Notes under the pieces: model-generated
The model's input: the letters and a program-made list of their open reading frames with translations, nothing else
Database searches by the model: none
What the model was told of the DNA's origin: nothing
In this document: positions 51,606 through 64,000 of the stretch, in pieces
Layout of the letters: the number at the start of each line of letters is the position of its first letter
How positions within the stretch are numbered: position 1 is the stretch's first letter
Assembly: GCA_963565915.1 (NCBI GenBank)
Contig: OY751488.1
Coordinates: 1,736,001-1,800,000, forward strand
Origin: Entoloma clypeatum
Taxonomy: Eukaryota; Basidiomycota; Agaricomycetes; Agaricales; Entolomataceae
DNA length: 64,000 nucleotides
Direction: 5' to 3'
Made by a program: the position numbers and the translations under genes

Positions 51606-54600
51606 CTACTCCTCATCCTCAAACCTCAATATCTGCGCATCCTCATCAACAGGCAAGTCCCTATACCCTCTCCTCGACCGAATTCCCATGTTGTCCGTCT
51701 GCGTCACCACCCACTCCCACCCAATCCCAGCAAGCCCAACAAGGAACCACGGCACAGACGCCACCGTGTCCAGCCAGTCCGACTCAGCCCTAAACACCCG
51801 CCCATCTCCAGGTAGACGTATAGTCCTAAGTCAAGGTTAAGAACATCAACGAACCCGTTCATCAAAAAAAAGAAAAAAAGAACTCACCCCCTCGAATGAC
51901 CACCCTTGCGATAATAATAGTACCCCACAAGCGCCGTAAACCCAAACGGTATCACCAGCACAAACAGCCAGAACAACGTCCCATGCGCATGGAACCCAGG
52001 GCACATATGCCGCTTCCCCCGGTCAAGCCGCAGCCCGTCCTCGCAGCTCGAGTACGGGATCAGTCGGTACGGCGTTCGCTCGTACCAGTACTCCTCCCCG
52101 TTCTTGCACATCTCCTCGTTCGGCAGCGGCGTCGTCCCGGGCACAAGCACACATTCGTCGTCCGCGTTTTTGGCGTAGTTGAATTCACTAAATAGATTCA
52201 GAGTAAAGTGAAATATATATATATATAAACATCTCACGTACCACTCAAAGTCGACCTTGGCACAAGGACAGTTCGACACAACCTTCTCCTCTGCCTTGGG
52301 CTGATTCCCAACCACACAGTTCGTTTCTCTCACTCGCCTATGATAAAGCGTCTCAATTTCATAAACATACACAAGTCAGCTCCAGAGCACACTCTTGGTA
52401 AACGTAACGTACCTGCCGCCCAAACAGACACCGCTCAGGCCGCTCCTCGCTCGGACTCCAAAGCTCGAAATCATCATGACCCGGATTCTCAATACTGAGA
52501 ATACCTGCCCAACGTCACGTCAATTAACAACTCAAAGAGGTAAGAAAAAAGGATGGACACTCACACTTCTTCGACGTCAACGCACTAAAATCAACATGAA
52601 CAGCCACCGACCCCGTCGACCTCGGATAATTCCCCAATAACACAAACCTCCGACTCGTATCCGACGTGACCGTCACAATCCCCCTCACCCGCATCTTCTC
52701 ATCCGTAAACTTGTACTCCCGCCAGTGCAACCCCTCGTCCGTGCTGAACAGCACATGGTCCGTCGGCTCCTCGTCGTTCGCCATCACCAGTATCGACCCA
52801 GAGTCCCCATACTCCCACAGGTGTGCGTCCTTGTGCACTTCAGACCACGTGAACCCCGCGTCCCGGCTCAGGAACGTGTCGCTGTCCGTGTACCCCGCCA
52901 GCGTCTCCCCGACGTTGCCCACCGCCATGAGCAGCCCCGGAATGGACGGGCTGCTGTACGTTGCGCGCGGATCAGGTCGCTCGGTGTACCCATGGATGTG
53001 CAGAGCACATTTCTACAAAGAAAAACTACGAGTGAGGAAGAGGTATACAGCATCTCAGGACTTCTCTGCTTACCACACCATTGCACTCGTATGGTCGTCC
53101 AAGAGAATCCACTTTTGGTGGGGTCAACGGCTTCCATGTGCTGCCTTTAAAGAGCATGAATAAACTGGAAGTGATGCACACAACTGAACAACATACCGTC
53201 GTTGTGCGTAATCCTCGTCTGAAGCGCTTTTCGGTTCGTCAACTTTGCCTCTTCGGGGTTCGCAACGATGTTGACCAGAGCAATCCCATCAAGCCCAATC
53301 ATCTTCTCAAAGTCGACATAGCCCCTATCATCCCTATTCACCTTATCAAGTGCGAGATTGAAGTATGTTCCGTTAGAGTTGGACTTGAGAATGTTGCCCC
53401 AGAAGGGCGAGGGAGACTCGGACATGGTCATGTGAAGGAACAGGGCTTTTGTGCTGGATTCCAGGACAGTGTATGCCTAAAGGAGAACATTGTTCCTGAA
53501 CGATTGATGATAGTGAAGGCGAAAAAACAACGTACATGGGTCTCGGGATTCATACCAGGAGGGAACCTCCCCATCGCAAACCTCTCCCCATCCAACGACA
53601 CTTGAAGCTCAAGAGCCGATCCACCAGGTTGCATCTAATGAGAGCAGCATCATTGAATGTTCGGTAAAAAAAGCGTGACCACCCACAGAAGCAACAACCA
53701 AAAATTCCGAAAACTTAGCAAACCCAACAACCCTTTCAAACATCGTCTTCTTCTTTGTATAGTATTTCTGCCCAACCACAAGCCCCAACGGATTATCCTC
53801 AAACTGCGCCTGTGCCCCCTTCTTGTCCCGGTATGACTCGCATATAATCTCCGTCGGATCCGCCGCCAGGTGCCTATCCTTCGTCCACGCACAGTTCCGC
53901 ACGTACTTATCAACGAGGTACCAGTTCCGCCCGTTATCGCGCGAATACTGCGCCTCCGCGTGGCAGTTCTCGCTTCTTCCCCCGCAGTTCCTATTCCCCG
54001 TCCAGATCAGGTAGTCCGAGAATGGATGGAAGCGGAGGATCTGCCCGCCAAACGTGTTGGGCGCAGTCGGAGCGTGCTGCTCGTGCCAGGACCGGCCCGT
54101 GTCGGTGGTGTAGAAGAACTTGTTGGTGTCCGTGATCAGATACGCGCGGTCTGCAGTGTATTTGTGGTGATAGAACGCGAGGAAGCGTTTGCCAGGGAAG
54201 AGCTGTTGCCAGCTGTAGCCTTCGTTGGATGATTGCCACATGCTATAGTCAGCAAGGCGGACGAGGATGGTCTGAATCTCAACTTAGTAATTGTGCATAA
54301 CTCTTAGCCAAGTACTCACCGTAGAGCTGTTGAAATAAGCATGTTGAACAATTTGGTGGGGGAATTGGAACTAGAAACACCGATCTCAGTTACACAGTAA
54401 CCTTGAGAGAAGAGACTGACAGTTTGATGGATGACATCGCCTTCCTTTGGTTGAGCTAAGAACACGTCGCCTCAGCACCCACTCACGAAAGGAACGTTGA
54501 CAACGTACCCTGCGAGCACTTCTTATCAACCTTCTCGTCCTTCCTGACCCCCCTTTGGCAAGTATTCCCAGGTATCTTCCGGTACCCAGAGGACCCTTTA

Positions 54601-56992
54601 TAGGTCTGGTCAGGTGTACCATTGCATACACCCGCTTCAATGGGTTCAGGTCCAACAGGTACACATTCGTTGCCATTCCGCACAAAGTTGTAGTCACTAA
54701 TGAAGAAACATTCAGTGACGGGGTACGATTTCCATGCAAAAACACCTCACCATTCGTAGTCTTCCGCGGTACACTGGCAATCTTCCTCGTGCTCAACAGG
54801 GTCCTTGAACTTCTCCCCGACATAACAGTTCGCGTCCGGTTTGCGACGTCTATACCATTGCTATCGGGGGCGGTGATGAAAAATTGGCATACAACCAAGC
54901 AGGAAACATGAACACACCTTATGTCCCATTATACAATCTGAATTTGCAGGCCGCGCATACCACTTCTCGAAATCGCTCTCACTGCACTTCCTAGACCGCG
55001 TTCCCGTAAAGTCAAGCTGAACCGTAACGACCTTTCCGATATTGCTGGACTGGTGCTTCCTCCCGACCTGACCCAACAGCAGGAACTTCTGAGAGCTTGA
55101 GTCGGGAAGCGTCATCAATGCCCTGGCGTGCATCTTTACGCCAATCTCATATTCCTTCCTAAAAAATGACAGGGTGGTCATGAACAAATACGGGGGATAG
55201 CGAGGAGAACCACATACCAGGTAGTCCCTAGATCAAGCGAATATGTCACCCGATCCGTCCCACTCTCATCGTTCACAGCCACCAAAATGCTGCCTTGGTC
55301 TCCAAACTCGTATATGTGCGCGTCTTTCCTGATCATCTTCCAAGTGACACCTGCGTCTGTGCTCAGGAATGTGTCGCAGTCTTCATATGGCCGCAAGGTC
55401 TCTCCGACAGAACCGACGCCGATGACGAACCCGGGAGCAGGGGACGAGAATATGCGCCCAAAGTTGTGCGGCGCCGTGATGGAGTGTAGGTGGAGGGAGC
55501 ACTTGTCTGTGTCTGAGGGGCTGCATGAGAAAGGGCGGCCTTCGTCGTCCTTGGACGGGGCGCGGATCAGTTTCCAGTTGCTTCCTGTGTAGCGAGAAAT
55601 GGTCAGCGTTAGGTTGCAGAAGGAAGGGAAGAGTTGCCTGACCATCGTCAAACGTGATATACGATTTCAACCTCTTCTCCGCTTTATGTCCCTCCACATC
55701 CTTCGCATTCGCCACCACATTCGCTATCCCCACACCATCGACTCCATAAATCCGCTCATAATCCACGTATCCCATACGATTCCTGTTCGTGTCCTTCAAA
55801 CTCTCCACGAAGAACGTCCCGTTCGAGTTGCTCATGAACAGTGTCCCCAACGACGTTAAATCCGACAGCACCACGTCCACAGCGAGCGAATACTTGGTCG
55901 ATTCCACTATCGTGTATGCGTTCTCTTTCAGGCGCGCAGACGAAGCGTGCGGGAACTGCGCCTTAGCCCAGGTCTTGCCGTCCACGGTGACATAAAGTAA
56001 CATCTCGTTGTGGTTGTTCGCGGAGAGATCACGCAGGGCGACGACACCGAAACGGGAAACGATGGCGAAGGCGACGACACCTCGGCCGCTCTTGCCTATC
56101 CCAAGGTCCTCGATTCTGCTTTCAGTCGCAAAGAAGTTTGTGCTGGAAAAAAGCCGGCTAGACGCGGGGGAATGGGCGCCGGTCGAGGAAGAAGCGTCGA
56201 ACGCGACACAAAAGATGAGGTCTGAGTGGGTGTCTATCTTGAAATCCTTACTACTATGCGCGAACTGGCAGCGCGATGTGTCGATGTGGAGGAGTTTGGG
56301 TTCGTCTGCGAAAGCCTTTTTGGTGTAGTATGTCTAGGAAGCACGTCAATCGACAGAGGCAAACACGGTGAACGCATAGAGACTTGCCTCGTCATGGCAA
56401 GTGGTGCCCCAACCTCGACCTTGACAGACTGTTCCCTGGTAGATGATGTACCCGTACTTTGCATGATCAGAGTGGAATGAGAGCGGCCTCGCAACTCTTG
56501 CAGGAGGGATGGGCAGATCGAACTTGCGCCATGACTTTCCTCTATCGTCTGTCCGATAGTGTGTTTTTCCGGTGGTCAAGACAAACGCCTGCAAAAGAGC
56601 TGTGTCAGACGTCACGCTCAATTGCAAAGCAGGCATTCCTCACATAACGATTATCGAAAGGGTGGTCTATCACCATATTTGCCTCGCCGTTGGGTATACC
56701 ATCCGCCCGCGCCCATGTCTTGCCCTCGTTCGACGACACGTAAACGTTACCCTCAACGGGATCATGGTATATAGCACTCTAATAAACAGAGATGGATCAG
56801 CATGCGGCAACCCTAACTTAGCACATGGTTGTAATTTGCTTGCCGTACTTCTGTGTCATCGAAGAAGAAGAGTTTTGCGGGTAAATTGGAAAACGAGCTT
56901 ATGGTGCTCTCTGGGCGTTGAGCAGTGGCGAGAAGAAGGAAAGTACAGAGGGAGTAGATGAGGAGGAAGACGGACGTGTGTCGCAGCATCAT
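51606..56992 (-). CDS. VPS10: Vacuolar protein sorting receptor Vps10 (sortilin family)
   Basis: A type I membrane receptor that carries carboxypeptidase Y and other hydrolases from the late Golgi to the vacuole. It starts [16 protein letters not shown], a signal peptide, at 56992. Two VPS10 beta-propeller domains follow, marked by Asp-box repeats ([32 protein letters not shown]) and each ending in a cysteine-rich 10CC-type module ([10 protein letters not shown] ... [22 protein letters not shown]). The membrane span is [21 protein letters not shown]. The cytosolic tail ends in acidic [14 protein letters not shown] at 51606-51608. There are many short introns; one at 56387-56334 has GC-AG ends. 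No frame break was found. Confidence 0.95.
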
Positions 56993-57088
56993 GGTGCAAG
57001 CCACGTCGCCGCTGCACAGCACAGTGACGCGCACGCGTCCCTCTGCGGAGTGTGGATTGTACGATGTAAGCGGCCCACATTTCTCATT

Positions 57089-57162
57089 GGCCGACTAGCT
57101 CAGTTGGTTAGAGTATTGTCCTAATAAGGCAAATGTCTTGGGTTCAATCCCCAAGTTGGCCA
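57089..57162 (+). tRNA. tRNA-Ile (anticodon AAT)
   Basis: A 74-nt cloverleaf without intron. Acceptor GGCCGAC/GTTGGCC with a G-U pair, D arm with AGCTCAGTTGGTTAGAG, anticodon loop CTAATAA (anticodon AAT, read as IAU after editing), T arm CTTGGGTTCAATCCCCAAG, discriminator A. A T-run follows at 57165-57172. It lies between the divergent start of VPS10 and the convergent end of the oxidoreductase. Confidence 0.95.
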
Positions 57163-57274
57163 AATATTTTTTCTCCCTCAACCATACAAAAAAGCACCCA
57201 AGTTCTGAAACCAGAGACAGTTTTCTTATGGAAAGATACTGTAACAGACCCCAACATTTTGTTGTTCGGCTCCC

Positions 57275-58310
57275 CTACGTGGTTGCTTGTACGCTCGTGG
57301 GACGGAGGGCCAAGCCACTCTTCTGGTAAATTTCATCGATTGTCTGCATCTGGGCGACGCTGTCACGATGGGAAATCCAATGAGGGGGGCCCCTCTTTCT
57401 GATCTCGTCCACAAATGCCTCAAGCTGATACCGGTACGACGACCAGTATGGTTTGCCCCTGTCCTTCCACTCCGGCCCATCGACATAGTGCTTCTCATAC
57501 CTCGTCTTCCCGGTCGCCTTGTCGGTGATCCCAATGTAATGATAAAGGTGCGGCAGCAACGCGTTGTAGAAATAAACCGTCACCTTCTCCATTTCAACCT
57601 CGATCGCAGGCAGCTCCCACAAGCGCGGCACGATCTTCAGTGCCCACGCGCGCTCCATGTCGGTGTAAACCCTGCTGTGCACGTTGTACCCATCCTTCGT
57701 CTGGAACAACATAGTCGCCTCCATAGCCGCGTCGAGGCGGGGATCGTGCTTCGCCGGGCGTGCCTCTGCCGAGACCACTTCGATGGGGACCTCCGCCCCG
57801 AGGGCATAGCGCGTGAACGACACCACATACGTCGCGTCCATCAAGCTCCCCCCAGCCAAGTCGTACTGCCACCTAAAGTCACCGGCGGGAGTAGTAGGCA
57901 CGTGGGTCATCCTTGCATACGTCTTGACGATCTTGCCATACTTGCCGCTGTCCACGATGCTCCGGAAGAAGTGCGCGGCCGGATGGAACTGCCAGTGCAT
58001 GGCTTCCATGAGAACCTTGCCCGCTCGCTCGGCCTTCTCAACGAGCTTCTTGGCCTCGGTGGCATTGGATGTGAGAGGCGTCTCGACCAGGACGTGCTTG
58101 CCTGCGTCGATCGCTTTACTGGCCCACTCGAAATGGAGGCCATTGGGCACGGAGATATAAACCACGTCTACTGCGGGATCGTCGAGGAGGTCCTCATAGG
58201 CTCCATACGACTTCAAGAAATTGTATTTGCGAGCCGTCGTCTGCGCAGTCCTGGCATCGCGCGAAGCAATGGCATAGAGGACGACGTCAGGCATCAGGAA
58301 AAACCTAAAC
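57275..58310 (-). pseudogene. Gfo/Idh/MocA-family oxidoreductase, first exon missing
   Basis: An NAD(P)-dependent sugar or dihydrodiol dehydrogenase-like protein, read from MPDVVLYAIASRDARTAQ. The conserved motifs are DVVYISVPNGLHFEW and the catalytic-type AGKHVLVETPLTSNATEA with EAMHWQFHP. The C-terminal half is the substrate domain (GGSLMDATYVVSFTRYALG). Family members begin with a Rossmann strand and Gly-rich loop about 25-35 residues earlier. Here an acceptor-like TTTCACAG at about 58310-58317 precedes the coding part, and no exon with that loop is visible upstream before the Plavaka gene. It is probably 5'-truncated or separated from its start. The remaining 339-codon frame is intact. 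Confidence 0.75.
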
Positions 58311-58486
58311 TGTGAAATTGACCAAGATGAGCGTCAATTATCTGAAAACGTGTACTAATAGATCAGATTGAGCATTTGATGCTCCGTTGAGTCGAATAGT
58401 GTATAATTGTGCCGAATTCTCGGGCATTCAAATTCAAGGTGTAAAATGTTTGCGCTATGATGATAATTTGTGCACAATTTGACCCA

Positions 58487-61400
58487 CTAATACAAAACTC
58501 TATAGACGTGTCGGTCTGTAAAAACGTTGACGAAAAAATTATTACAAACATCAAGAACATTGCTACTCGTCCAATCTGATGGTGCCCGAGCACCGAACTT
58601 GGGGAAAAGTTGTACGCTCCGTCGAATGCTGGATACAGGGATGATACTACAGATACGTCCTCCATTGGGGTCTTTGAGAACCGAAATTTTATGCAAGAGA
58701 TGGTGGGGTTCGGGAGCTTGGAATGGTGAGAACCACTCAACATAGGCATGGTGACGAGGAACACAGATATTCGGGTCGTTGAACAAGATATGGTGAGACT
58801 TCTCTGGCAACGAGAAGATGACGCGAACGCGCCCAACACGATATCCTGTAATGTACTAGTTAGACAATGGTCGGGTCGGAGGGAAGTTGAACATTTCGAA
58901 CTCACCTTCGATTCCACCTGCCTGGCCTGTACCATCGTTGATGAGTACGGTGTCAAACCGTCCAGGAACCAACCGCCCCCGTCGATCTCTCGCCTCCGGC
59001 CGAACTAGCACCGCATCCGCAGTTGACGACACGCTAGTGACCGGATCCGTCTGTAAGTACTTCAAACGATGCCAAACTGGAACCTTTTGGAAGGGGATTT
59101 GAATAGTCCATAGACGGCGTTCGAGCTGGGCAGCTGTAATGTTAGGTTCATTGACAAGAATAACATAGCGAGCCAGTGCCGTTCGGAAAAATTGGGCACC
59201 GTATTGCTCTCCCAACTTGTCAAAGGTGACTGCGCGAACAGTCGGATGCTTGCTCAGGTGCATTACACGGTCAAGTTCAAGACCTGGTGGGAGCCATTCC
59301 TTCGGTTTGACTCTCGGAGATCCTTGTCGACGCCAGGCGATGTACTGCGAATGGCGAAGAATCTTCTCCTTCCGTTCGACCCATACTGTCATCTGTGAAA
59401 ACTCATCTTTACGGTTTGTCGCAGCATAGGCATCCTTCGCAAGGTCGATGTGTAACCGCTCGGTGTACTGGGTGTTCACGTTGTCTGTTGTACCATAGAG
59501 CTTGATGGCTGCAGCATAATGGCGGGCCCAATGGAGTTTCGGGATATTGAAGTTCTCACGTATGCCAAGGTCGATGAAGATGGATTTGTTGTTGTGGAAC
59601 CGTTCAAGTGCGTCTTCAAGTAGTGTGATTGTCTCGTCAGTATGGATAGGGTATTGAGCCAGATAGAGGAAGTCGAGGAGGGCTCTGACGGAAGCGAGTA
59701 GTCTCGCGTTTGAGAGTCCCCCAGGAAGCGGAGCGTCAATGATCAGGCCGATGAGGATTCGACACATTTGGTCATGTTCTTGACCAGAAACGCGCGAGAG
59801 ACTGGATATACCCTTCATGAAAAGGCGAGTGTTGTGGTTTGGAGGCATACGGCGACACCGTGCATCGATTTCCGCAGCCCCACATGCCTGGGTAACCCAG
59901 TTAATCAAATGCTTCATAATGCCTTGGTACAGTTGGTGCAAGACATCAGGCGTAATGGAGCGATAGATGTGGACGTAGGGGAGATCTTTCCAGAATGGAT
60001 TGACAATCGGTTTCACACCAGCCTTTTTGCAAGTTTGGAGGAAACCGCCCGGATCAGCATCGAATGAATCAAGAGCGTCTAAAACATGTTCTAGCTCTCG
60101 GAGTTTTGGAGGGTTTTGAGGGTCATAAGACCCCAATTCGTCATGTGGAGTTGGACATGATGGGCATTGACCAGTGAAGGTGCAGGTCGTAAGAATGTGT
60201 TCAGGATAGTCGCTGACAATGCAAGCCAAGAGGGGATGACCGCGGCGGGTGATGCCATCGCCAGTTGTCAAGAATAACCCATTTCTCCCAGCTGTCCTCA
60301 ACGGTTTCAAGATCTTTCCCATACAGGCATGATAGAGGTTTGCAAGCTCGCGCCGCCGGGCGGTTTTATTTGCGACATGTTCAAGGCGAGTGGTTGGAAG
60401 ATAGCCCAATAGCACATAGGCACGGCATGATGGTTTGCGACGTATTTCTTTTGGGATGTTTCCGATCGTCAAGTAGATGGGATATGCAGATTTGTTACGG
60501 AAAAGGGTTAACTGTGTCTTGTCGGTTGAAATAATGAGTGGTATAATTGTCGCGCCAGGTTTGTCGCGCTCTAGAACTTCCTGCGTTTGACATATGTGTA
60601 AATATATATAGGGACCCACAACATCAAACACTGCATACCTGTGTTGACCACCACCATCGTCCAGTATGCACATCGTGATACATCCGAGTTGTCTCTTCTT
60701 CATCCGTATAATGTCTCTCTGGAGCGAAGACCATGTATGGGGCAAACTCTTGGTCACTGAATAACGCCTGAATGCAGGGTATCACATCTCGAAAGAAGAC
60801 TTCGCAGACCTCCCCTTCGATCATCACCTCACGACGCTTGAAGCATGGCCGACCCGGAAGACTGTTATCAATGATTCGGTTGAGCTCAAGAGAGTTCTTG
60901 AAAGAGAGTCCGAGGGCTTGTACAACCTGCAGCACAAGTGAGCCAACTGCCTCGGCAGACTTTCCAAACTTTCGCTTACCCCATCGATCTTCAGAAGTTC
61001 TGTGAATGCCGTCGAGCCTGGCCCACGGAGCTTGGCCCACCTTGCAATCTCCCATTCAAGCTTCGAAGAGAATGGTGCATATGGGTTGTTGGGCGCAGCA
61101 AGTTTCTCTGTATAGTGGTCGTTCGTCCCAAGGGACTCGCGGGAGTAGATTTTGCCAGCATTGGCATTGGGAAAGTTGACAACAAAGGGCTTCTGGGTAA
61201 GAGGTTCCTCTGCACCCCCTCGAATACGACGTGCTTCGCTGAGATTGTGTTGTAGGCTTGGTTCCTCATGTTCAGGTTGTGGGAGGTCATCACATGGTGG
61301 GCGTTCTGGCTCCAGTCCAGTTTCCTGCTCGGCATTTGCTGCATCGAGATCCTCCACATCTATCTCCTCCTCTCCGTAAGCCTCCACGTCATGATCATCA

Positions 61401-61741
61401 ATCCTGTCGTCTGAAAAAAAATCATCTGCAGGTGAAACGGCTTCCTTTGCTTCAAATTCGGCTGTAGAGGGCATGGCTTCCTTCGCTTCAGGCTCAAGCC
61501 CGAAATCCCGTTCACTGTAATCGGCATAATTTCCGAAGAAGTCCCCAGACGGCTCCACAACCATGTCGCCTCCAGGGTCAGGAACAGTTTTGTTGTTTGA
61601 GGATTGTGGGGGAGGTTCGAACGTAGGTGTATGGATTGGAGGTCGTTTGGCTCTGCATCGTGGGTCACCACTGGTATGTGTATGATTTCTGAAGCCCGTT
61701 TGTTTGACTGAAAATCCACAGCCTGGGCAGATAATGTGCAT
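58487..61741 (-). CDS. Plavaka-type transposase (CACTA/EnSpm-like)
   Basis: A large multi-exon transposase of the Plavaka group, abundant in mushroom-forming fungi. It starts MHIICPGCGFSVKQTGF (a zinc-finger-like C-C-H-C head) at 61741, followed by an acidic linker. A 53-nt intron lies at 60979-60927. The core includes VFAPERHYTDEEETTRMY, HTGRWWWSTQ, then after an intron GATIIPLIISTDKTQLT, YPIYLTIGNIPKEIRRK, VLLGYLPTTRLEHV and the cysteine segment CTFTGQCPSCPTPHDELG. Later motifs are DVLHQLYQGIMKHLINW and YTERLHIDLAKDAYAATN. The C-terminus continues through 58810-58487. Frames are open except for introns. The element's terminal repeats were not found. Confidence 0.85.
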
Positions 61742-62052
61742 GGTGAACTTTTAAGAATATGGATCTCGTTTCATTCAGAATCAGATGATTTGAGGACTGC
61801 GTGTTGTCATGCAACATGTTGCCTGTTTTTCTTACTTATTATATCTTGGTCGCTTTCCAACGGAACCCTCATTCCTCACTTCCCCCACCTCTAAGACGTT
61901 GACCGTTGTTTCAAACTGACAGTAGGCTGGTCCTCTGTTATTATTTTGGACCACTCCTTATTCTTCTCAAACCCAAACATCCTCTTGTTTCATCCAACTT
62001 CTTACTCTTTCCCTCTCCATTCAACATCTAACCTTGCCCTCTTTTAAAGACA
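61742..62052. promoter_or_regulatory. Divergent intergenic region of transposase and DUF6532-type gene
   Basis: 311 bp between two outward-pointing start codons. The right half is pyrimidine-rich (CTTCTTACTCTTTCCCTC), as is common in fungal promoters, and there is no other gene. Shared regulation of the two genes is inference. Confidence 0.4.
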
Positions 62053-64000
62053 ATGCCCAAGACAGGTGCCATCAAGTCTCGCATGGAACGCGCTGCTAAC
62101 CGCAACATGGGTAAAGAAAATGTTCAACCACCAACCACAAATGTCTCGGCAGACCCCCCACCAGGTATGCCGCCAACTCTCGAGATGAAAACCCATTGCT
62201 CACACCCTTAGCAGGTGGCCGCCAAGCTAAACAAAAAGCACGCCAAGTTGCTAGTAGTACGTACTGCTACTCATATTTGGCGTCATTTAACCTGTAGATA
62301 GCCCAAGGAGCTGCACCAAAGGGAGCTCGAAAACGTGCTGCATCTCCATCTCAAGTTCTGCCAGCGGCGAAGAAGCAAGGTACATCTCCTCAGCCCAATG
62401 AGCTTTTTCATAACGACACTCAATCTTTTACGCAGCTGCTATGAAATCGTCGGGCCACAGACCTATTTCCACCAAGTTGAACTTGAATGCAAATGGTGTG
62501 TCATTTCCTTGACATCGAAGCAGAAATTCAATTTTACTAAAGGCCTATCTTGCTCAGTATCTGCTCCGAAGCTATCGTGCAAAGCTCCTGCTATTATTAA
62601 CTCTGATGACGAGGACACCTGCATGGCTGCCAGCAATCCCTCAGACCATCAACAGAAGAAACACGAGCCCAACAATGGCGATGAGTCTGGCGATGACTCC
62701 GATCCCCAAGCTGAGGTCTCTGATGCTGACCAGTCTGACGAGCCTGACGATGACCTTGATGGCCTTGATCATGCCGCTCTGAGAAAAAAGCTGGCTGCCG
62801 AAGTAATGCATGCTGAAAATGTTTTCTCACGCAACGTACTGACATGGTTACAGCGTCCCCATTGGGGCTCCAACGCTTCAGCCAAGACCAAGGCCTCTAC
62901 CATTGATGACGAGGAAGACCCACATGCCTCCGAATCAGAGGAGGAGGATGTCTACCCGAACGGTGAATATCCGCCAGCATTCGACGAGCTGGACGATGAA
63001 CCAGAGTATGTCATGAAACAGGTATGGAACGTCTCTCCAATCCTTCAATGTCATTGATCATTAGCACCAGGTCCGATTGCAACGTGCATTAGCGCGTATG
63101 AATGAGGTTCCAAAATGGGCAGCTTGCAAGGAAGAGGGGGCTGAAGATACAGGTCCCAATGGTAACGCCTCAGACACGGAGGATTGTGGTACCCACTGGC
63201 CTGAAGAGGCAAGCTATGTGCCTCCTCAGCCGGGTGCCCGTAATATTTCGCTCAACTCTCAGCCACCACAAGTCCAGGCACTCATCAAAGCTGCCATCCG
63301 TCATGTCACAGGCGATGCATTATTCAGCGATGCCTATCCAGCAACAGCTCTTGCAGACGAGTATTATCGGGATATACTTACCAGCCTCGCGACGGATATG
63401 ACATTCAAGGAGCTCTCTCATCGTCTCAACACGGACAAGAGATTACTGCGATTTGTTTCACGTTTAGTAAGTGTTGGATTTTAAAAAAGTTCTGCTCTCC
63501 TGATGTTTTTTTCTAGCTGGCAACACGTATTTCAAATGTCCGGTGCGGTGCAAAGAAGATTACCACTCCGAAAATCGAGCTTTCATTTCAGCTCTCTGGT
63601 AATATCACAGACTGTAAAGAACAGGTCAAGAAGCTTTTGACGACGGGTGACTATATTTACCCGCGTACGGAGGCAAGTAATTTTGGCATCCTTTCTTCAT
63701 TATATTAATACTATCTCAGACTGGTTTGATACGTCGAACGCGACCATTCAACCATGCAGTCATCATTTCAAGCATCAGAGATTATTATTTCTCAGGCTCG
63801 CGGGGCTCCATGGCCGATCGACACTCACACCGCTTTACCTCGAGCATGACAGATGCTGACCCTCAACGCTCAGAACTAGAAGTGCCTGCCACAATGGTGT
63901 GCATGATTGCGACTGCTGTTAGCCTTCTAGACTATCCTTTGTTACTTCTGTCTCATTTTTTTTTAGGTCCATGCGTCTCTTCAAGACTGGAGTGGGGGGT
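62053..64000 (+). CDS. DUF6532-type protein, partial (runs off the window)
   Basis: A multi-exon gene starting MPKTGAIKSRMERAANR. Short early exons encode a basic, low-complexity tail (QAKQKARQ, GARKRAASPSQ). A long acidic region follows (DDLDGLDHAALRKKLAAE, DEEDPHASESEEEDVYP), then the globular part from about 63240 (NSQPPQVQALIKAAIRHVTGDALF ..., DMTFKELSHRLNT, VRCGAKKITT), which resembles the DUF6532 family of mushroom fungi. Introns include about 62802-62852, 63022-63067 and 63468-63516. The 3' end lies beyond 64000. A nuclear, DNA-associated role is a guess from the acidic/basic pattern. Confidence 0.65.

Noticed and set aside
57287..58315. 342-codon plus-strand frame opposite the oxidoreductase
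   Set aside because: It mirrors the oxidoreductase codons exactly and has no recognisable motif; the minus-strand frame has clear family motifs.

Overview
The window looks like a chromosome segment of an Agaricomycete-type basidiomycete. The host genes have many roughly 45-75 nt GT-AG introns. The mobile DNA is typical of mushroom-forming fungi: chromodomain-bearing Gypsy elements (chromoviruses), a Plavaka-type CACTA-like transposase, and a neighbouring DUF6532-type gene. There is no sign of a bacterial or viral genome.

Positions 1-40650 are almost wholly nested mobile elements. A Copia 3' end (1-621) is followed by a Gypsy-B copy (863-3807) whose LTR was split by a Tc1-type transposon (898-2518). 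Next comes a non-coding repeat zone holding a MITE-like palindrome (4499-4626), GGTCCAG-rich tracts and a large foldback-like element (6205-8646). A Gypsy-A provirus follows (9406-26347, target duplication CTTTC), itself inserted in a Gypsy-C LTR. It was later interrupted by a complete Copia (11526-17309, duplication GTGAC) and by a second Tc1/mariner-type element (21719-25761, duplication TA). Then come a LINE reverse-transcriptase fragment, another Gypsy-C LTR with part of gag, a nearly complete but damaged Gypsy-B on the minus strand (29649-36298), and a truncated minus-strand Gypsy-A (36299-39936) carrying a LINE 3' end.

Positions 40650-58310 are mostly host DNA. They hold a gene whose last codons are split by a hAT-like element (40714-41754), a small membrane-protein gene, a kinase-like gene, tRNA-Gly(CCC) with an intron, a biotin-protein ligase (BPL1), an F-box-like gene, the vacuolar sorting receptor VPS10, tRNA-Ile(AAT), and a Gfo/Idh/MocA-type oxidoreductase that lacks its first exon. 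From 58310 to the end lies a Plavaka-type transposase, with a DUF6532-type gene transcribed divergently from it.

Four observations stand out. (1) The chromovirus families appear to use Tf1-like self-priming: the sequence two bases after the 5' LTR is complementary to a site in the LTR about 33 nt past a TATA box, and two Gypsy-A copies differ by a matching one-base change on both sides. (2) Gypsy-A carries an antisense, intron-containing gene for a coiled-coil protein with a Zn2Cys6-type cysteine pattern. (3) The unrelated Tc1-like element also carries a minus-strand multi-domain gene beginning with a Zn2Cys6 pattern. (4) A hAT-like element with an 8-bp duplication ends a host gene and carries a decayed zinc-finger gene. 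All family names rest on motif recognition by eye; no database search was run.
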